A stretch of DNA of 8,078 nt from Rhodobiaceae bacterium (lineage in GTDB: Bacteria > Pseudomonadota > Alphaproteobacteria > Parvibaculales > Parvibaculaceae): assembly GCA_002746275.1 (NCBI GenBank), contig NVWR01000001.1, positions 318,284 through 326,361 of the forward strand. The letters are read 5' to 3'. Shown in pieces: positions 1 to 6,005 of the stretch. Position numbers and translations under genes: made by a program. Position 1 is the first letter of the stretch, and the number at the start of each line of letters is the position of its first letter. Below the pieces are notes generated by a model. It saw nothing but the letters and a program-made list of their open reading frames with translations, did not search any database and was not told the origin of the DNA.

Positions 1-93
1 ATCAACTTCTTCGTAGGGGACTTTCACGTCCTTCTCAGCAAGAAACATTTTGACGACGCGCGGATTTGGGCCGATGGAATTATAGAGTTTCAT
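1..93 (-). CDS. Glutathione S-transferase family protein, N-terminal fragment (gene continues beyond the left edge)
   Basis: Only the first 31 codons are present, reading from the CAT at 91-93 leftward to the window edge. The translation begins MKLYNSIGPNPRVVKMFLAE, which I recognise as the start of a common proteobacterial GST family. This stretch is the first beta strand and helix of the glutathione-binding thioredoxin-like domain, and the Ser-Ile-Gly-Pro-Asn-Pro segment sits where the glutathione-contacting loop lies. Family members conjugate or transfer glutathione in the cytoplasm, but the substrate cannot be told from this fragment. The start is well supported: a strong Shine-Dalgarno (GGAGGAGG on the minus strand, 99-106) lies 5 bases upstream. 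The gene is divergent from the MFS carrier across a 190-base gap. The rest of the protein lies outside the window, so completeness is unknown. Confidence 0.85.
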   Translation of the reverse strand, partial: MKLYNSIGPNPRVVKMFLAEKDVKVPYEEVD

Positions 94-283
94 TGAAGCC
101 TCCTCCCCCACACATTCGAATGCGGGATATTGTTTTGATGTTTTTGTTGGGTAGAGTCTTAACGGAACCGGCAGCTCACCGCCACCTATTCCAAATTGGC
201 TCTGCCAAACAAGCGCGGGTCTGGTATGAAAAGACCCACTTTGAGCCATTCACGACTTTCCTCCAGATCCGGCACCCAGATAC
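94..283. promoter_or_regulatory. Divergent control region between the GST and MFS genes, with three inverted repeats
   Basis: This 190-base gap separates two divergently read genes and has no convincing coding sequence. It holds a perfect 10-base palindrome CATTCGAATG (113-122), a dyad TTGGC-TCT-GCCAA (196-208), and a six-base inverted repeat GGGTCT/AGACCC with a 9-base spacer (217-222 and 232-237). The second overlaps a further odd dyad CCAAATTGG (191-199). These may be repressor or activator sites or, for the third, a leader hairpin. I found no clear sigma-70 hexamer pair on either strand. That the region is regulatory follows from gene orientation; the role of each repeat is inference. Confidence 0.5.
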
Positions 284-1579
284 ATGTCAGAAAACGTAGC
301 GTCAGCCACCCCAAGCCCATCGCAAGAGGGGAAAACCCCCATCTTTTACGGCTGGTACATCGTCGTTGGGGCGCTTGTGGTGATGACTGTTTCTGCAGGC
401 TTTGGCTTCTACAACCTGTCTGTCTATCTCGCCGCGTTCGTCAACGAACGGGGTTTCTCGGTTGGATACACGTCTGCCGCGACGGCTGTTTTCTTTGTGT
501 CTTCGGGCATAAGCGGCATGGCCGTTGGCTGGTTGATCGAGAAGTTTGATCCCCGCTGGACCATTGCCGCGGGCGCTCTTATCGCAGGTCTGGTTCTGTC
601 CACTGCCGGGTGGGTGACCGAACTCTGGCAACTTTATTGTTTCTACGCGCTGTTCGGCATGGCCTATTCTGCTTGCGCGCTCCTGCCCTGCACAACATTG
701 GTAGCGCGTTGGTTTGAGCGTCGCCGCTCCGTTGCTTTGTCGGTCGCCTCCACGGGTCTGTCGCTGGGGGGCATCTTGCTCACCCCTCTGTCCGCGCAAC
801 TGATCGAGGGACTGGGACTGGGCGGCGCCGCACCGTGGTTGGGAGCTGGATTGTTTCTGGGCATTGTGCCCGTTGCCCTCCTGCTGTTTCGGCCAAGCCC
901 TGCGTCCATGGGACTGGCACCAGACGGCGACCCGCCCCACGACGCATCGTTGGGAACACCCCCACCCGTCAAAGGCGTTCCCTATCAGGTCGCCATCAAA
1001 AGTCGCTTCTTTGTGTTTTCCACCATGGCCTTCATGGCGTCCATGATGGCGCAGGTCGGGTCCATTGCCCACCAGTTCTCACTCGTTGTGGGCCGCAGTG
1101 GTGACCGGGAGACCGCCGCCCTGGCTGTCTCCATCATGGCCGGCGCCAGCATCGCCGGTCGGCTTCTTGGGGGCTGGGCGCTACCGCATATTTCCTCGCG
1201 CATATTCATGGCGACACTGCTGGTGGGACAGGCGCTGACCCTGGCCCTCTATGCGTACGCCGTTACGCCCACCACCATGTTGATGGTCGCGGCCATGTTT
1301 GGCCTGACCGTTGGTAATCTCCTGATGATGCAGCCTCTGCTGATGGCGGAAGCATTTGGCACGCGGGCTTATGGCCGCATTTTTTCCACGTCACAACTTT
1401 TCACCACCATGGGTGTTGCCAGTGGCCCGGCTGTGTACGGCCTGGTCTATGAGGCCGCCGGTGGCTACGAGGCGTCGTTCCTCTATGGCGCGGCAGCCTC
1501 TCTTCTGGGGCTGGTAGCCCTTTTCTTTGCGGGCCCAGTAGATGCTCCGGAAAAACAACAGGATAAAATGGATGTCTGA
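284..1579 (+). CDS. MFS transporter, OFA/monocarboxylate-like
   Basis: A 431-residue, strongly hydrophobic protein of usual MFS length, expected to span the inner membrane 12 times. The cytoplasmic N-terminus (1-20) leads into FYGWYIVVGA, typical of oxalate/formate-antiporter-like (OFA) and monocarboxylate carriers. A motif-A-like loop lies between helices 2 and 3 (GWLIEKFDPRW, 82-92). RWFERRR (142-148) follows helix 4, as is common in this branch. A hydrophilic central loop (about 204-240, rich in Pro, Gly and Asp) separates the two six-helix halves. The family moves small organic acids using ion gradients or exchange; the substrate here is not determinable. The ATG at 284 has only a weak ribosome site, but it fits the usual short N-terminus. 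The stop overlaps the next gene's start by 8 bases, which suggests translational coupling with the gamma-CA-like gene and possibly the CoA-ester lyase. Confidence 0.85.
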   Translation: MSENVASATPSPSQEGKTPIFYGWYIVVGALVVMTVSAGFGFYNLSVYLAAFVNERGFSVGYTSAATAVFFVSSGISGMAVGWLIEKFDPRWTIAAGALIAGLVLSTAGWVTELWQLYCFYALFGMAYSACALLPCTTLVARWFERRRSVALSVASTGLSLGGILLTPLSAQLIEGLGLGGAAPWLGAGLFLGIVPVALLLFRPSPASMGLAPDGDPPHDASLGTPPPVKGVPYQVAIKSRFFVFSTMAFMASMMAQVGSIAHQFSLVVGRSGDRETAALAVSIMAGASIAGRLLGGWALPHISSRIFMATLLVGQALTLALYAYAVTPTTMLMVAAMFGLTVGNLLMMQPLLMAEAFGTRAYGRIFSTSQLFTTMGVASGPAVYGLVYEAAGGYEASFLYGAAASLLGLVALFFAGPVDAPEKQQDKMDV

Positions 1580-2135
1580 TTTTGGTCCCAGCGTAACTTT
1601 GAACAATCCAGCCTTTATCCATCGCACCGCTCTGATCTACGGCAAAGTCTTTGTCGACGAAGAGAGTTCCCTGTGGCCTTACGTGGTGATCCGCGCAGAA
1701 ATGCATGAAGTTCGTATCGGCAAGCGCACCAACATTCAGGACTTCGTCATGATCCATGTTGGCAATTCAACGCCGACCATCATCGGCGATAATTGTTCGA
1801 TCACCCACCACTGCACAATCCATGGGGCGGAGATCGGTGACAATTGTCTGATCGGCATTAATTCCACCCTCATGGATGGGGTGAAGGTTGGGAAGAACTG
1901 CATCATCGGCGGACACACGATCCTCACCGAAGGCACGGTCATTCCAGACAACTCAATCGTCATGGGTGCCCCCGGCAAAGTCGTGAAAACGCGCGACAGT
2001 GGCGCCGCCAATATCATGAACGCTGCTTTCTACAGCGAAAACGGCAAAGCCTACGCCCAAGGCGAACATCGGGTGGCTGAAACGGCTGCCTTCAAAGCCG
2101 CCATGGAACATGAGCTAAAGGCGCTGGCCTCCTGA
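1572..2135 (+). CDS. Gamma-carbonic anhydrase-like hexapeptide-repeat protein (PaaY/CaiE/YrdA type)
   Basis: A 187-residue left-handed beta-helix protein. Isoleucine/valine-led hexapeptide turns run from about residue 12 to 138 and a short helical tail follows. Three histidines match the metal ligands of the gamma-carbonic anhydrase family: H62 (in IHVGN), H79 and H84 (THHCTIHG). The conserved NIQD (Gln56, Asp57) and Arg41 are present. Two positions deviate: Glu43 stands where the family usually has Asp (R-x-D), and Thr78 precedes H79 where Gly is usual. Homologues are carbonic anhydrases, CoA-thioester hydrolases (PaaY) or uncharacterised, so activity is uncertain. I chose the ATG at 1572 because AGGA (1560-1563) lies 8 bases upstream and family proteins begin near MSDFGPSV. 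An earlier in-frame ATG at 1542 would add ten atypical residues inside the MFS gene. The overlap with the MFS stop and the downstream lyase point to a shared operon. Confidence 0.85.
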   Translation: MSDFGPSVTLNNPAFIHRTALIYGKVFVDEESSLWPYVVIRAEMHEVRIGKRTNIQDFVMIHVGNSTPTIIGDNCSITHHCTIHGAEIGDNCLIGINSTLMDGVKVGKNCIIGGHTILTEGTVIPDNSIVMGAPGKVVKTRDSGAANIMNAAFYSENGKAYAQGEHRVAETAAFKAAMEHELKALAS

Positions 2136-2220
2136 TTTCGTGGGATTATTTGACGGTGGCGTAACCGCGGCAGGCCGACTATGCTGCGCCGCAACAGCAC
2201 TCGCAATCTGGTGAAATCCG

Positions 2221-3264
2221 ATGAAACTACCTGCATCCTTCTATCAGCCTCTGGCCATTGGTGCCCCCGCGCCCTATCGCGAGCTTCCAATGGCGCTCGA
2301 GCGGATGATCCACTTTTTTCCGGCGCACAATGAAAAGGTGCAGGCCAAGATACCGGGCCTGATCCCCAATGTGGATGTGATCCTGGGCAATCTGGAAGAT
2401 GCAATACCGGCGACCGCCAAAGAGGCCGCCCGTGCTGGCTTCATCAAGGTGGCGCAGGAAAACGATTTTGCAGGGACCGGTCTGTGGACCCGCGTCAACG
2501 CCCTGAACAGCCCTTGGGGCCTCGACGACATCGTTGAAATAGTCTCAACCGTTGGCGACAAGCTGGATGTGTTAATGGTGCCGAAGGTCGAAGGGGTCTG
2601 GGACATTCACTATGTGGATCAGCTCCTCGCCCAGCTTGAGGCCAAAAACGGGATTAAAAAGCCCATCCTCATTCACGCCATTCTGGAAACCGCGCAGGGC
2701 GTCAAAAACGTCAACGAAATAGCAGCGGCCAGCCCCCGCATGCACGGCATGAGCCTGGGGCCAGCTGATCTGGCGGCATCCCGTGGCATGAAGACCACCC
2801 GCGTCGGCGGAGGTCATCCCTTCTATGGCGTGATCGAAGATCCCAAAGAGGATGGCTCTGCCCGTGTCTTCGCCCAGCAGGACCTGTGGCACTACACAGT
2901 CGCGCGCATGGTTGACGCCTGCCTGTCGAACGGAATTCGACCTTTCTATGGTCCTTTCGGCGACATTGCTGACACGGAGGCCTGCAAGGTGCAGTTCCGC
3001 AACTCCTTCTTGATGGGGTGTGTCGGCGCTTGGTCTTTGCACCCCGTTCAAATCGACATCGCTAAAGACGTCTTCAGCCCTGATGCTGGCGAGGTGAAGT
3101 TTGCGATGCAGATTCTGGAAGCCATGCCGGATGGAACAGGTGCTGTAATGATCGACGGTAAAATGCAGGATGACGCAACCTGGAAACAGGCAAAAGTCAT
3201 CGTCGATCTGGCGAAACGTGTTGCTGAAAAAGATCCCGAACGCGCGACAGCCTACGGCCTCTAG
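2221..3264 (+). CDS. HpcH/HpaI aldolase / CitE-like CoA-ester lyase (malyl-CoA lyase relative)
   Basis: A 347-residue cytoplasmic TIM-barrel enzyme of the CitE superfamily, similar in layout to L-malyl-CoA/beta-methylmalyl-CoA lyase (Mcl1). Family landmarks appear in order: GNLEDA (56-61), Arg91 in TRVN, MVPKVEG (119-125), Glu156 in LETAQG and Asp183 in SLGPAD (the expected Mg-binding acids), GPFGD (244-248), WSLHP (271-275), and a C-terminal cap with MIDGKMQDD (310-318). The cap's Asp aligns with the acid thought to act in catalysis in Mcl enzymes. Such lyases reversibly split 3-hydroxyacyl-CoA esters to glyoxylate or pyruvate plus an acyl-CoA, and some relatives are thioesterases. The exact substrate is unknown. 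The start is firm because an in-frame TGA lies at 2212-2214, although no strong Shine-Dalgarno is seen. The N-terminal [16 protein letters not shown] is typical of this subgroup. It lies 85 bases after the gamma-CA-like gene and ends just before a terminator. Confidence 0.85.
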   Translation: MKLPASFYQPLAIGAPAPYRELPMALERMIHFFPAHNEKVQAKIPGLIPNVDVILGNLEDAIPATAKEAARAGFIKVAQENDFAGTGLWTRVNALNSPWGLDDIVEIVSTVGDKLDVLMVPKVEGVWDIHYVDQLLAQLEAKNGIKKPILIHAILETAQGVKNVNEIAAASPRMHGMSLGPADLAASRGMKTTRVGGGHPFYGVIEDPKEDGSARVFAQQDLWHYTVARMVDACLSNGIRPFYGPFGDIADTEACKVQFRNSFLMGCVGAWSLHPVQIDIAKDVFSPDAGEVKFAMQILEAMPDGTGAVMIDGKMQDDATWKQAKVIVDLAKRVAEKDPERATAYGL

Positions 3265-3273
3265 CGCCTCAAC

Positions 3274-3305
3274 GGGAGGCCGCCTGTCGACAGCCTCCCC
3301 TTTTT
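3274..3305 (+). terminator. Intrinsic terminator after the CoA-ester lyase
   Basis: A perfect 7-base stem, GGGAGGC (3274-3280) pairing with GCCTCCC (3293-3299), encloses a 12-base loop and is followed by C then TTTTT (3301-3305). It begins 9 bases after the lyase stop codon. No matching T-run exists on the minus strand, so it should act mainly on plus-strand transcripts and shield the convergent old yellow enzyme gene. The loop contains the self-complementary TGTCGACA. Confidence 0.85.
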
Positions 3306-3314
3306 GTAAACGAC

Positions 3315-4421
3315 TTAGACCAGTTCGGTCATTGCCTCTTGTGTGAAGGCTTTAAGCTCGCTGGCCCGTCCTTCACGGATCTTGTTTGCCCAATCTGGGT
3401 CAACCAGAAGCGCGCGTCCAACGGCGACCATGTCAAATTCGTCCTTAGCAAGACGGTCGAGCAATTTGTCGATGCTTGTTGGTTCGGAGCCTTCGCCCCC
3501 AAAGGCCGCGATGAATTCGCCCGAAAGGCCGATGCTGCCGACCGTGATCGCTGGCTTGCCCATCAGCTTTTTCGTCCAACCAGCAAGATTGAGGTCAGAC
3601 CCTTCAAACTCAGGCTCCCAGAAGCGCCGTGTGGAGCAATGGAAAACATCCACGCCCGCATCAGAAAGCGGCTTCAGGAATGCAGCGAGTGCGTCCGGTG
3701 TTGTTGCAATCTTGTGGTCAAAATCCTGTTGCTTCCACTGTGAGAACCGCAGGATCAGTGGAAAGTCGTCGCCAACTTCTGAACGAACTGCATTGATAAT
3801 ATCAACACCGAAACGGGTGCGGGCAACGGCGTCGCTGCCGCCATACTCATCGTCGCGCACGTTTGTGCCTTCCCAGAAGAACTGGTCGATGAGGTATCCG
3901 TGCGCCCCATGAAGCTCGATACCATCAAAGCCGATTTCACGAGCGGCACCTGCAGCTCGACGGAAGGCATCAATAGTATCTTGAATGTCTTCTTTGGTCA
4001 TAGGCTCGGCAACTTTTTTGCCGGGGACCTTCAGTCCAGATGGGCCAGCACTGGGTTCTTCCGGATTATGTGAGCTTTTCTGATCGCGCATGGTGCCGAC
4101 ATGCCAGAGCTGAGGCATGATCTTGCCTCCCCCCTCGTGAACTTCTGCCGCTACCCGCTTCCAGCCTTCAAGGGCCGCGTCACCATGAAAGGCCGGAATG
4201 GTTTCTGCCATTGTGGCGACCCGGTGTGCGACCGTCGTTCCCTCGGTGATGATGAGGCCCGTGCCCCCTTCTGCGCGGCGGCGATAATAGGCAGCCACAT
4301 CGGCTCCAGGGACCTCGCCAGGTGAAAAATTCCGCGTCATGGGGGCCATCACAACCCGGTTTGGAACGGTCAACCCGTTGAATGTGAAGGGAGAGAATAG
4401 CTTGTCGGTTGTTTGGCTCAT
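3315..4421 (-). CDS. Old yellow enzyme family NADH:flavin oxidoreductase (alkene reductase)
   Basis: A 368-residue FMN-dependent ene-reductase, full length for the family. It is expected to use NAD(P)H to reduce activated C=C bonds or nitro groups of electrophiles in the cytoplasm. Visible hallmarks are the N-terminal LFSPFTFNGLTVPNRVVMAPMTR (8-30, with the flavin-contacting Pro-Met-Thr), Gln104 in PQLWHVG, and the substrate-binding pair in HGAHGYL (His171, His174) with Tyr176. Further hallmarks are Arg225 in LRFSQW and the FMN-phosphate segment AVGRALLVDPDW (333-344). The His-x-x-His form matches the NemA-like branch rather than the His-x-x-Asn yeast type. The start is supported by GAGG about 8 bases upstream on the minus strand and a sigma-70-like promoter behind it. 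Its 3' end converges on the lyase operon; it is divergent from the YdjC-like gene. The physiological substrate cannot be inferred. Confidence 0.92.
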   Translation of the reverse strand: MSQTTDKLFSPFTFNGLTVPNRVVMAPMTRNFSPGEVPGADVAAYYRRRAEGGTGLIITEGTTVAHRVATMAETIPAFHGDAALEGWKRVAAEVHEGGGKIMPQLWHVGTMRDQKSSHNPEEPSAGPSGLKVPGKKVAEPMTKEDIQDTIDAFRRAAGAAREIGFDGIELHGAHGYLIDQFFWEGTNVRDDEYGGSDAVARTRFGVDIINAVRSEVGDDFPLILRFSQWKQQDFDHKIATTPDALAAFLKPLSDAGVDVFHCSTRRFWEPEFEGSDLNLAGWTKKLMGKPAITVGSIGLSGEFIAAFGGEGSEPTSIDKLLDRLAKDEFDMVAVGRALLVDPDWANKIREGRASELKAFTQEAMTELV

Positions 4422-4439
4422 GATGAAACCTCGGTTGAG

Positions 4440-4454
4440 CGGTATTACGTACCG
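4440..4454. repeat. Inverted repeat at the predicted transcription start of the old yellow enzyme gene (operator candidate)
   Basis: CGGTA-TTACG-TACCG is a perfect 5-base dyad with a 5-base spacer. It covers the predicted start site of the minus-strand promoter, where a repressor would block transcription. Old yellow enzyme genes are often controlled by electrophile-sensing repressors, but no regulator gene is visible nearby, so the operator role is inference. Confidence 0.35.
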
Positions 4455-4459
4455 GTGGG

Positions 4460-4489
4460 ATTATGATTTGCCGCTATATTGCGTGCCAA
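4460..4489 (-). promoter_or_regulatory. Sigma-70-type promoter for the old yellow enzyme gene
   Basis: Read on the minus strand, TTGGCA (4484-4489, 5 of 6 to TTGACA) and CATAAT (4460-4465, 5 of 6 to TATAAT) are separated by 18 bases. The predicted start near 4452 would leave a leader of about 30 bases before the ATG at 4421. The position is right for this gene, but the call rests on consensus matching alone. Confidence 0.5.
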
Positions 4490-4534
4490 CGGCTCGGGAT
4501 CAAGGGGCTGGATGTAGCAAAAGGCGATGTTGGG

Positions 4535-4549
4535 CAATATTGTCGACAA
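4535..4549. repeat. Overlapping palindromes upstream of the YdjC-like gene (operator candidate)
   Basis: Two perfect palindromes overlap: CAATATTG (4535-4542) and TTGTCGACAA (4540-4549). They end 26 bases before the GTG start of the YdjC-like gene. No good sigma-70 promoter could be placed for that gene. The element could bind a dimeric regulator, but chance cannot be excluded. Confidence 0.3.
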
Positions 4550-4575
4550 ACATCAGGCCAGGGGAGAAAAATATA

Positions 4576-5475
4576 GTGGGATATGCACGACCGAACCCGG
4601 TGCTTCGGCGTCTGGGGCTCTCAGATACAGACAGAGTTGTTTTGATCCATACCGATGATATTGGCATGTGCCAGGCATCTGTAAGTGCATTCCAGGAGCT
4701 TTGGGAGGCAGGTGCCGTGTCCTGCGGTGCGGCCATGGTGCCATGTGGCTGGTTCAACGCAGCCGCTGACTATTGCAAAGCCAACCCGGCTGTCGACATG
4801 GGCGTACACGCGACATTGACCAGCGAGTGGCAAGCCTATCGCTGGGGGCCGCTGACGGCTGAGGCCATCTCAGGCGGTCTCGTTGACGAGGGGCACCGTT
4901 TCCACACAACGTCGGAAGCTGTCGCTGAGAAGGCCGATCCAGCCGCTGTAAAAGCAGAACTGGAAGCACAATTTTCCCGCGCCGAAGCGGCCGGCATAGA
5001 CGTGACGCATATGGACACACACATGGGGTCTGTGATGCACGGGCCTCTCTATGAGGTATTTGCCGATATTGCCCTTGCGCATGGTGTGCCGCCTTTCGCT
5101 TTGCGTCTGACAGCGCAACAATGGGCCAAGGGTGGATATGGTGCTGAGACTTCCGAGACTCTCGCCCGGCGAATAACCCAATTGGAAGAGGATGGTGTGC
5201 CGACACTGGACCGAATTCTAAGTGTGACCCTCGCCGATGAAGAGGATCGTATTGGGAGGACCAAGCGGGCGCTGAGCAGCATCCAACCCGGCCAGGTCAG
5301 TTATTTCATCTTGCACCCAAGCCACGACACGCCGGAACTGCGGGGGCTCTGTCCTGACTGGCGCTCCCGGGTGATGGACCTTGAGATGTTTCTGAGCGGT
5401 GAAATGGCAGATCACCTGAAAGCAGAAAATATCCAGGTCATTGGCTACCGATCCCTAAAAGCCTTGATGCCATAA
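4576..5475 (+). CDS. YdjC/ChbG-like carbohydrate deacetylase family protein
   Basis: A 299-residue protein of the YdjC/ChbG family, metal-dependent enzymes that remove acetyl groups from N-acetylated sugars such as chito-oligosaccharides. The signatures are HTDDIGM (25-31, metal-binding and catalytic Asp pair), GVHATLTSEW (76-85, His78), THMDTHMG (144-151, His145 and His149) and a late FILHPSHD (244-251). There is no signal peptide, so it should act in the cytoplasm. I chose GTG at 4576: GGGGAG (4561-4566) lies 9 bases upstream and family members begin close to NPVLRRLGLSDTDR. The open frame extends further upstream, but the ATGs there (for example 4339, 4420, 4423) fall inside or at the start of the divergent old yellow enzyme gene and give an atypical N-terminus. 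No chitin or chitobiose genes adjoin it, so the in vivo substrate is open. Confidence 0.85.
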   Translation: MGYARPNPVLRRLGLSDTDRVVLIHTDDIGMCQASVSAFQELWEAGAVSCGAAMVPCGWFNAAADYCKANPAVDMGVHATLTSEWQAYRWGPLTAEAISGGLVDEGHRFHTTSEAVAEKADPAAVKAELEAQFSRAEAAGIDVTHMDTHMGSVMHGPLYEVFADIALAHGVPPFALRLTAQQWAKGGYGAETSETLARRITQLEEDGVPTLDRILSVTLADEEDRIGRTKRALSSIQPGQVSYFILHPSHDTPELRGLCPDWRSRVMDLEMFLSGEMADHLKAENIQVIGYRSLKALMP

Positions 5476-5484
5476 GGGTTTTTT
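5462..5484 (+). terminator. Weak terminator candidate after the YdjC-like gene
   Basis: CCTT (5462-5465) can pair with AAGG (5474-5477) around an 8-base loop, and TTTTTT follows at 5479-5484. The stem is only 4 bases and overlaps the stop codon, so its strength is doubtful. The T-run and position make it worth noting. Confidence 0.3.
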
Positions 5485-5522
5485 CTTTGAAAACAGAACC
5501 TTGCCCGAGAAAAGAAGGTCCA

Positions 5523-5551
5523 TTATCAAATCACCTGGAGCGTGGTAAAAT
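5523..5551 (+). promoter_or_regulatory. Sigma-70-like promoter candidate for hspQ
   Basis: TTATCA (5523-5528) and TAAAAT (5546-5551) are spaced by 17 bases, matching TTGACA/TATAAT at 4 of 6 and 5 of 6 positions. The predicted start would lie about 55 bases before the hspQ ATG. I also looked for a heat-shock sigma-32 pattern in 5485-5530. CTTG at 5500-5503 and CATTAT at 5521-5526 are loosely similar but off in sequence or spacing, so heat-shock control is not shown. Confidence 0.35.
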
Positions 5552-5614
5552 AATGATCGGTCTCAGAGAATCCCAATGGGGGTTTTTGGACGGCTGAACA
5601 AATGGGTGGTGGTA

Positions 5615-5944
5615 ATGATTGATAGACAGGCAAAATTTCACATTGGGCAAATCGTACGCCACCGGTTTTTCCCATTCCGCGGAGTGATTTTTGACGCCGA
5701 TCCGACCTTCAATAATACGGAGGAATGGTGGCAGTCGATTCCTGAAGAGATCCGCCCGCGTAAAGAGCAGCCCTATTATCATCTCTTAGCCGAGAACGCT
5801 GAATCGGAATATGTCGCCTATGTCTCCGAGCAAAATTTGCTTGAGGATGAAAGCGGCGATCCCGTCCGCCATTCGGAAGTCGCAAAAATGTTCGGACCAC
5901 TGCATGATGGTACGTATACGCTGAAAGGTGAATTGGCTCACTGA
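5615..5944 (+). CDS. hspQ: Heat shock protein HspQ / hemimethylated-DNA-binding YccV-like protein
   Basis: A 109-residue single-domain protein of usual length for the family. It shows KFHIGQIVRHRFFPFRGVIFDADP near the start (7-30), then the acidic-aromatic NTEEWW (33-38), PRKEQPYYHLLAE (47-59) and YVAYVSEQNLL (66-76), all typical of the alphaproteobacterial branch. In enterobacteria HspQ affects stability of mutant DnaA and acts as a Lon-protease specificity factor; it was also described as binding hemimethylated DNA. Whether this homologue does the same is inference. The ATG at 5615 fits the family's N-terminus. An in-frame ATG at 5576 would add 13 atypical residues. The ribosome site is poor, with only a G-rich GGGTGGTGG just upstream. 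It stands alone, 139 bases after the YdjC-like gene and 61 before the acyltransferase. Confidence 0.88.
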   Translation: MIDRQAKFHIGQIVRHRFFPFRGVIFDADPTFNNTEEWWQSIPEEIRPRKEQPYYHLLAENAESEYVAYVSEQNLLEDESGDPVRHSEVAKMFGPLHDGTYTLKGELAH

Positions 5945-6005
5945 GCCTCTCGCCACTTTATAACGCGCCCAACAGAAGGCGCCATTCCAGCCTGGGACGC
6001 ACCAT

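Noticed and set aside
302..1072. Long minus-strand open frame (256 codons) opposite the MFS gene
   Set aside because: It gives a polar, low-complexity Gly/Arg/Gln-rich translation with no recognisable domain, and the plus strand encodes a clear MFS carrier. It is an antisense shadow.
1542..1571. Upstream ATG extension of the gamma-CA-like gene
   Set aside because: The ten extra residues are unlike the family and lie deep in the MFS gene. AGGA at the right distance supports the ATG at 1572.
3343..3912. Plus-strand open frame (189 codons) opposite the old yellow enzyme gene
   Set aside because: The translation is Ser/Arg/Pro-rich with no family resemblance, while the other strand has every old yellow enzyme hallmark.
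4339..4575. Upstream extension of the YdjC-like gene
   Set aside because: It overlaps the start and promoter of the divergent old yellow enzyme gene and gives a cysteine- and tryptophan-rich, non-family N-terminus. GTG at 4576 has a ribosome site and a family-like start.
5485..5530. Heat-shock (sigma-32/RpoH) promoter before hspQ
   Set aside because: Only loose matches (TTTGAAAA, CTTG and CATTAT) were found and the spacing or sequence does not fit the consensus well enough to call.
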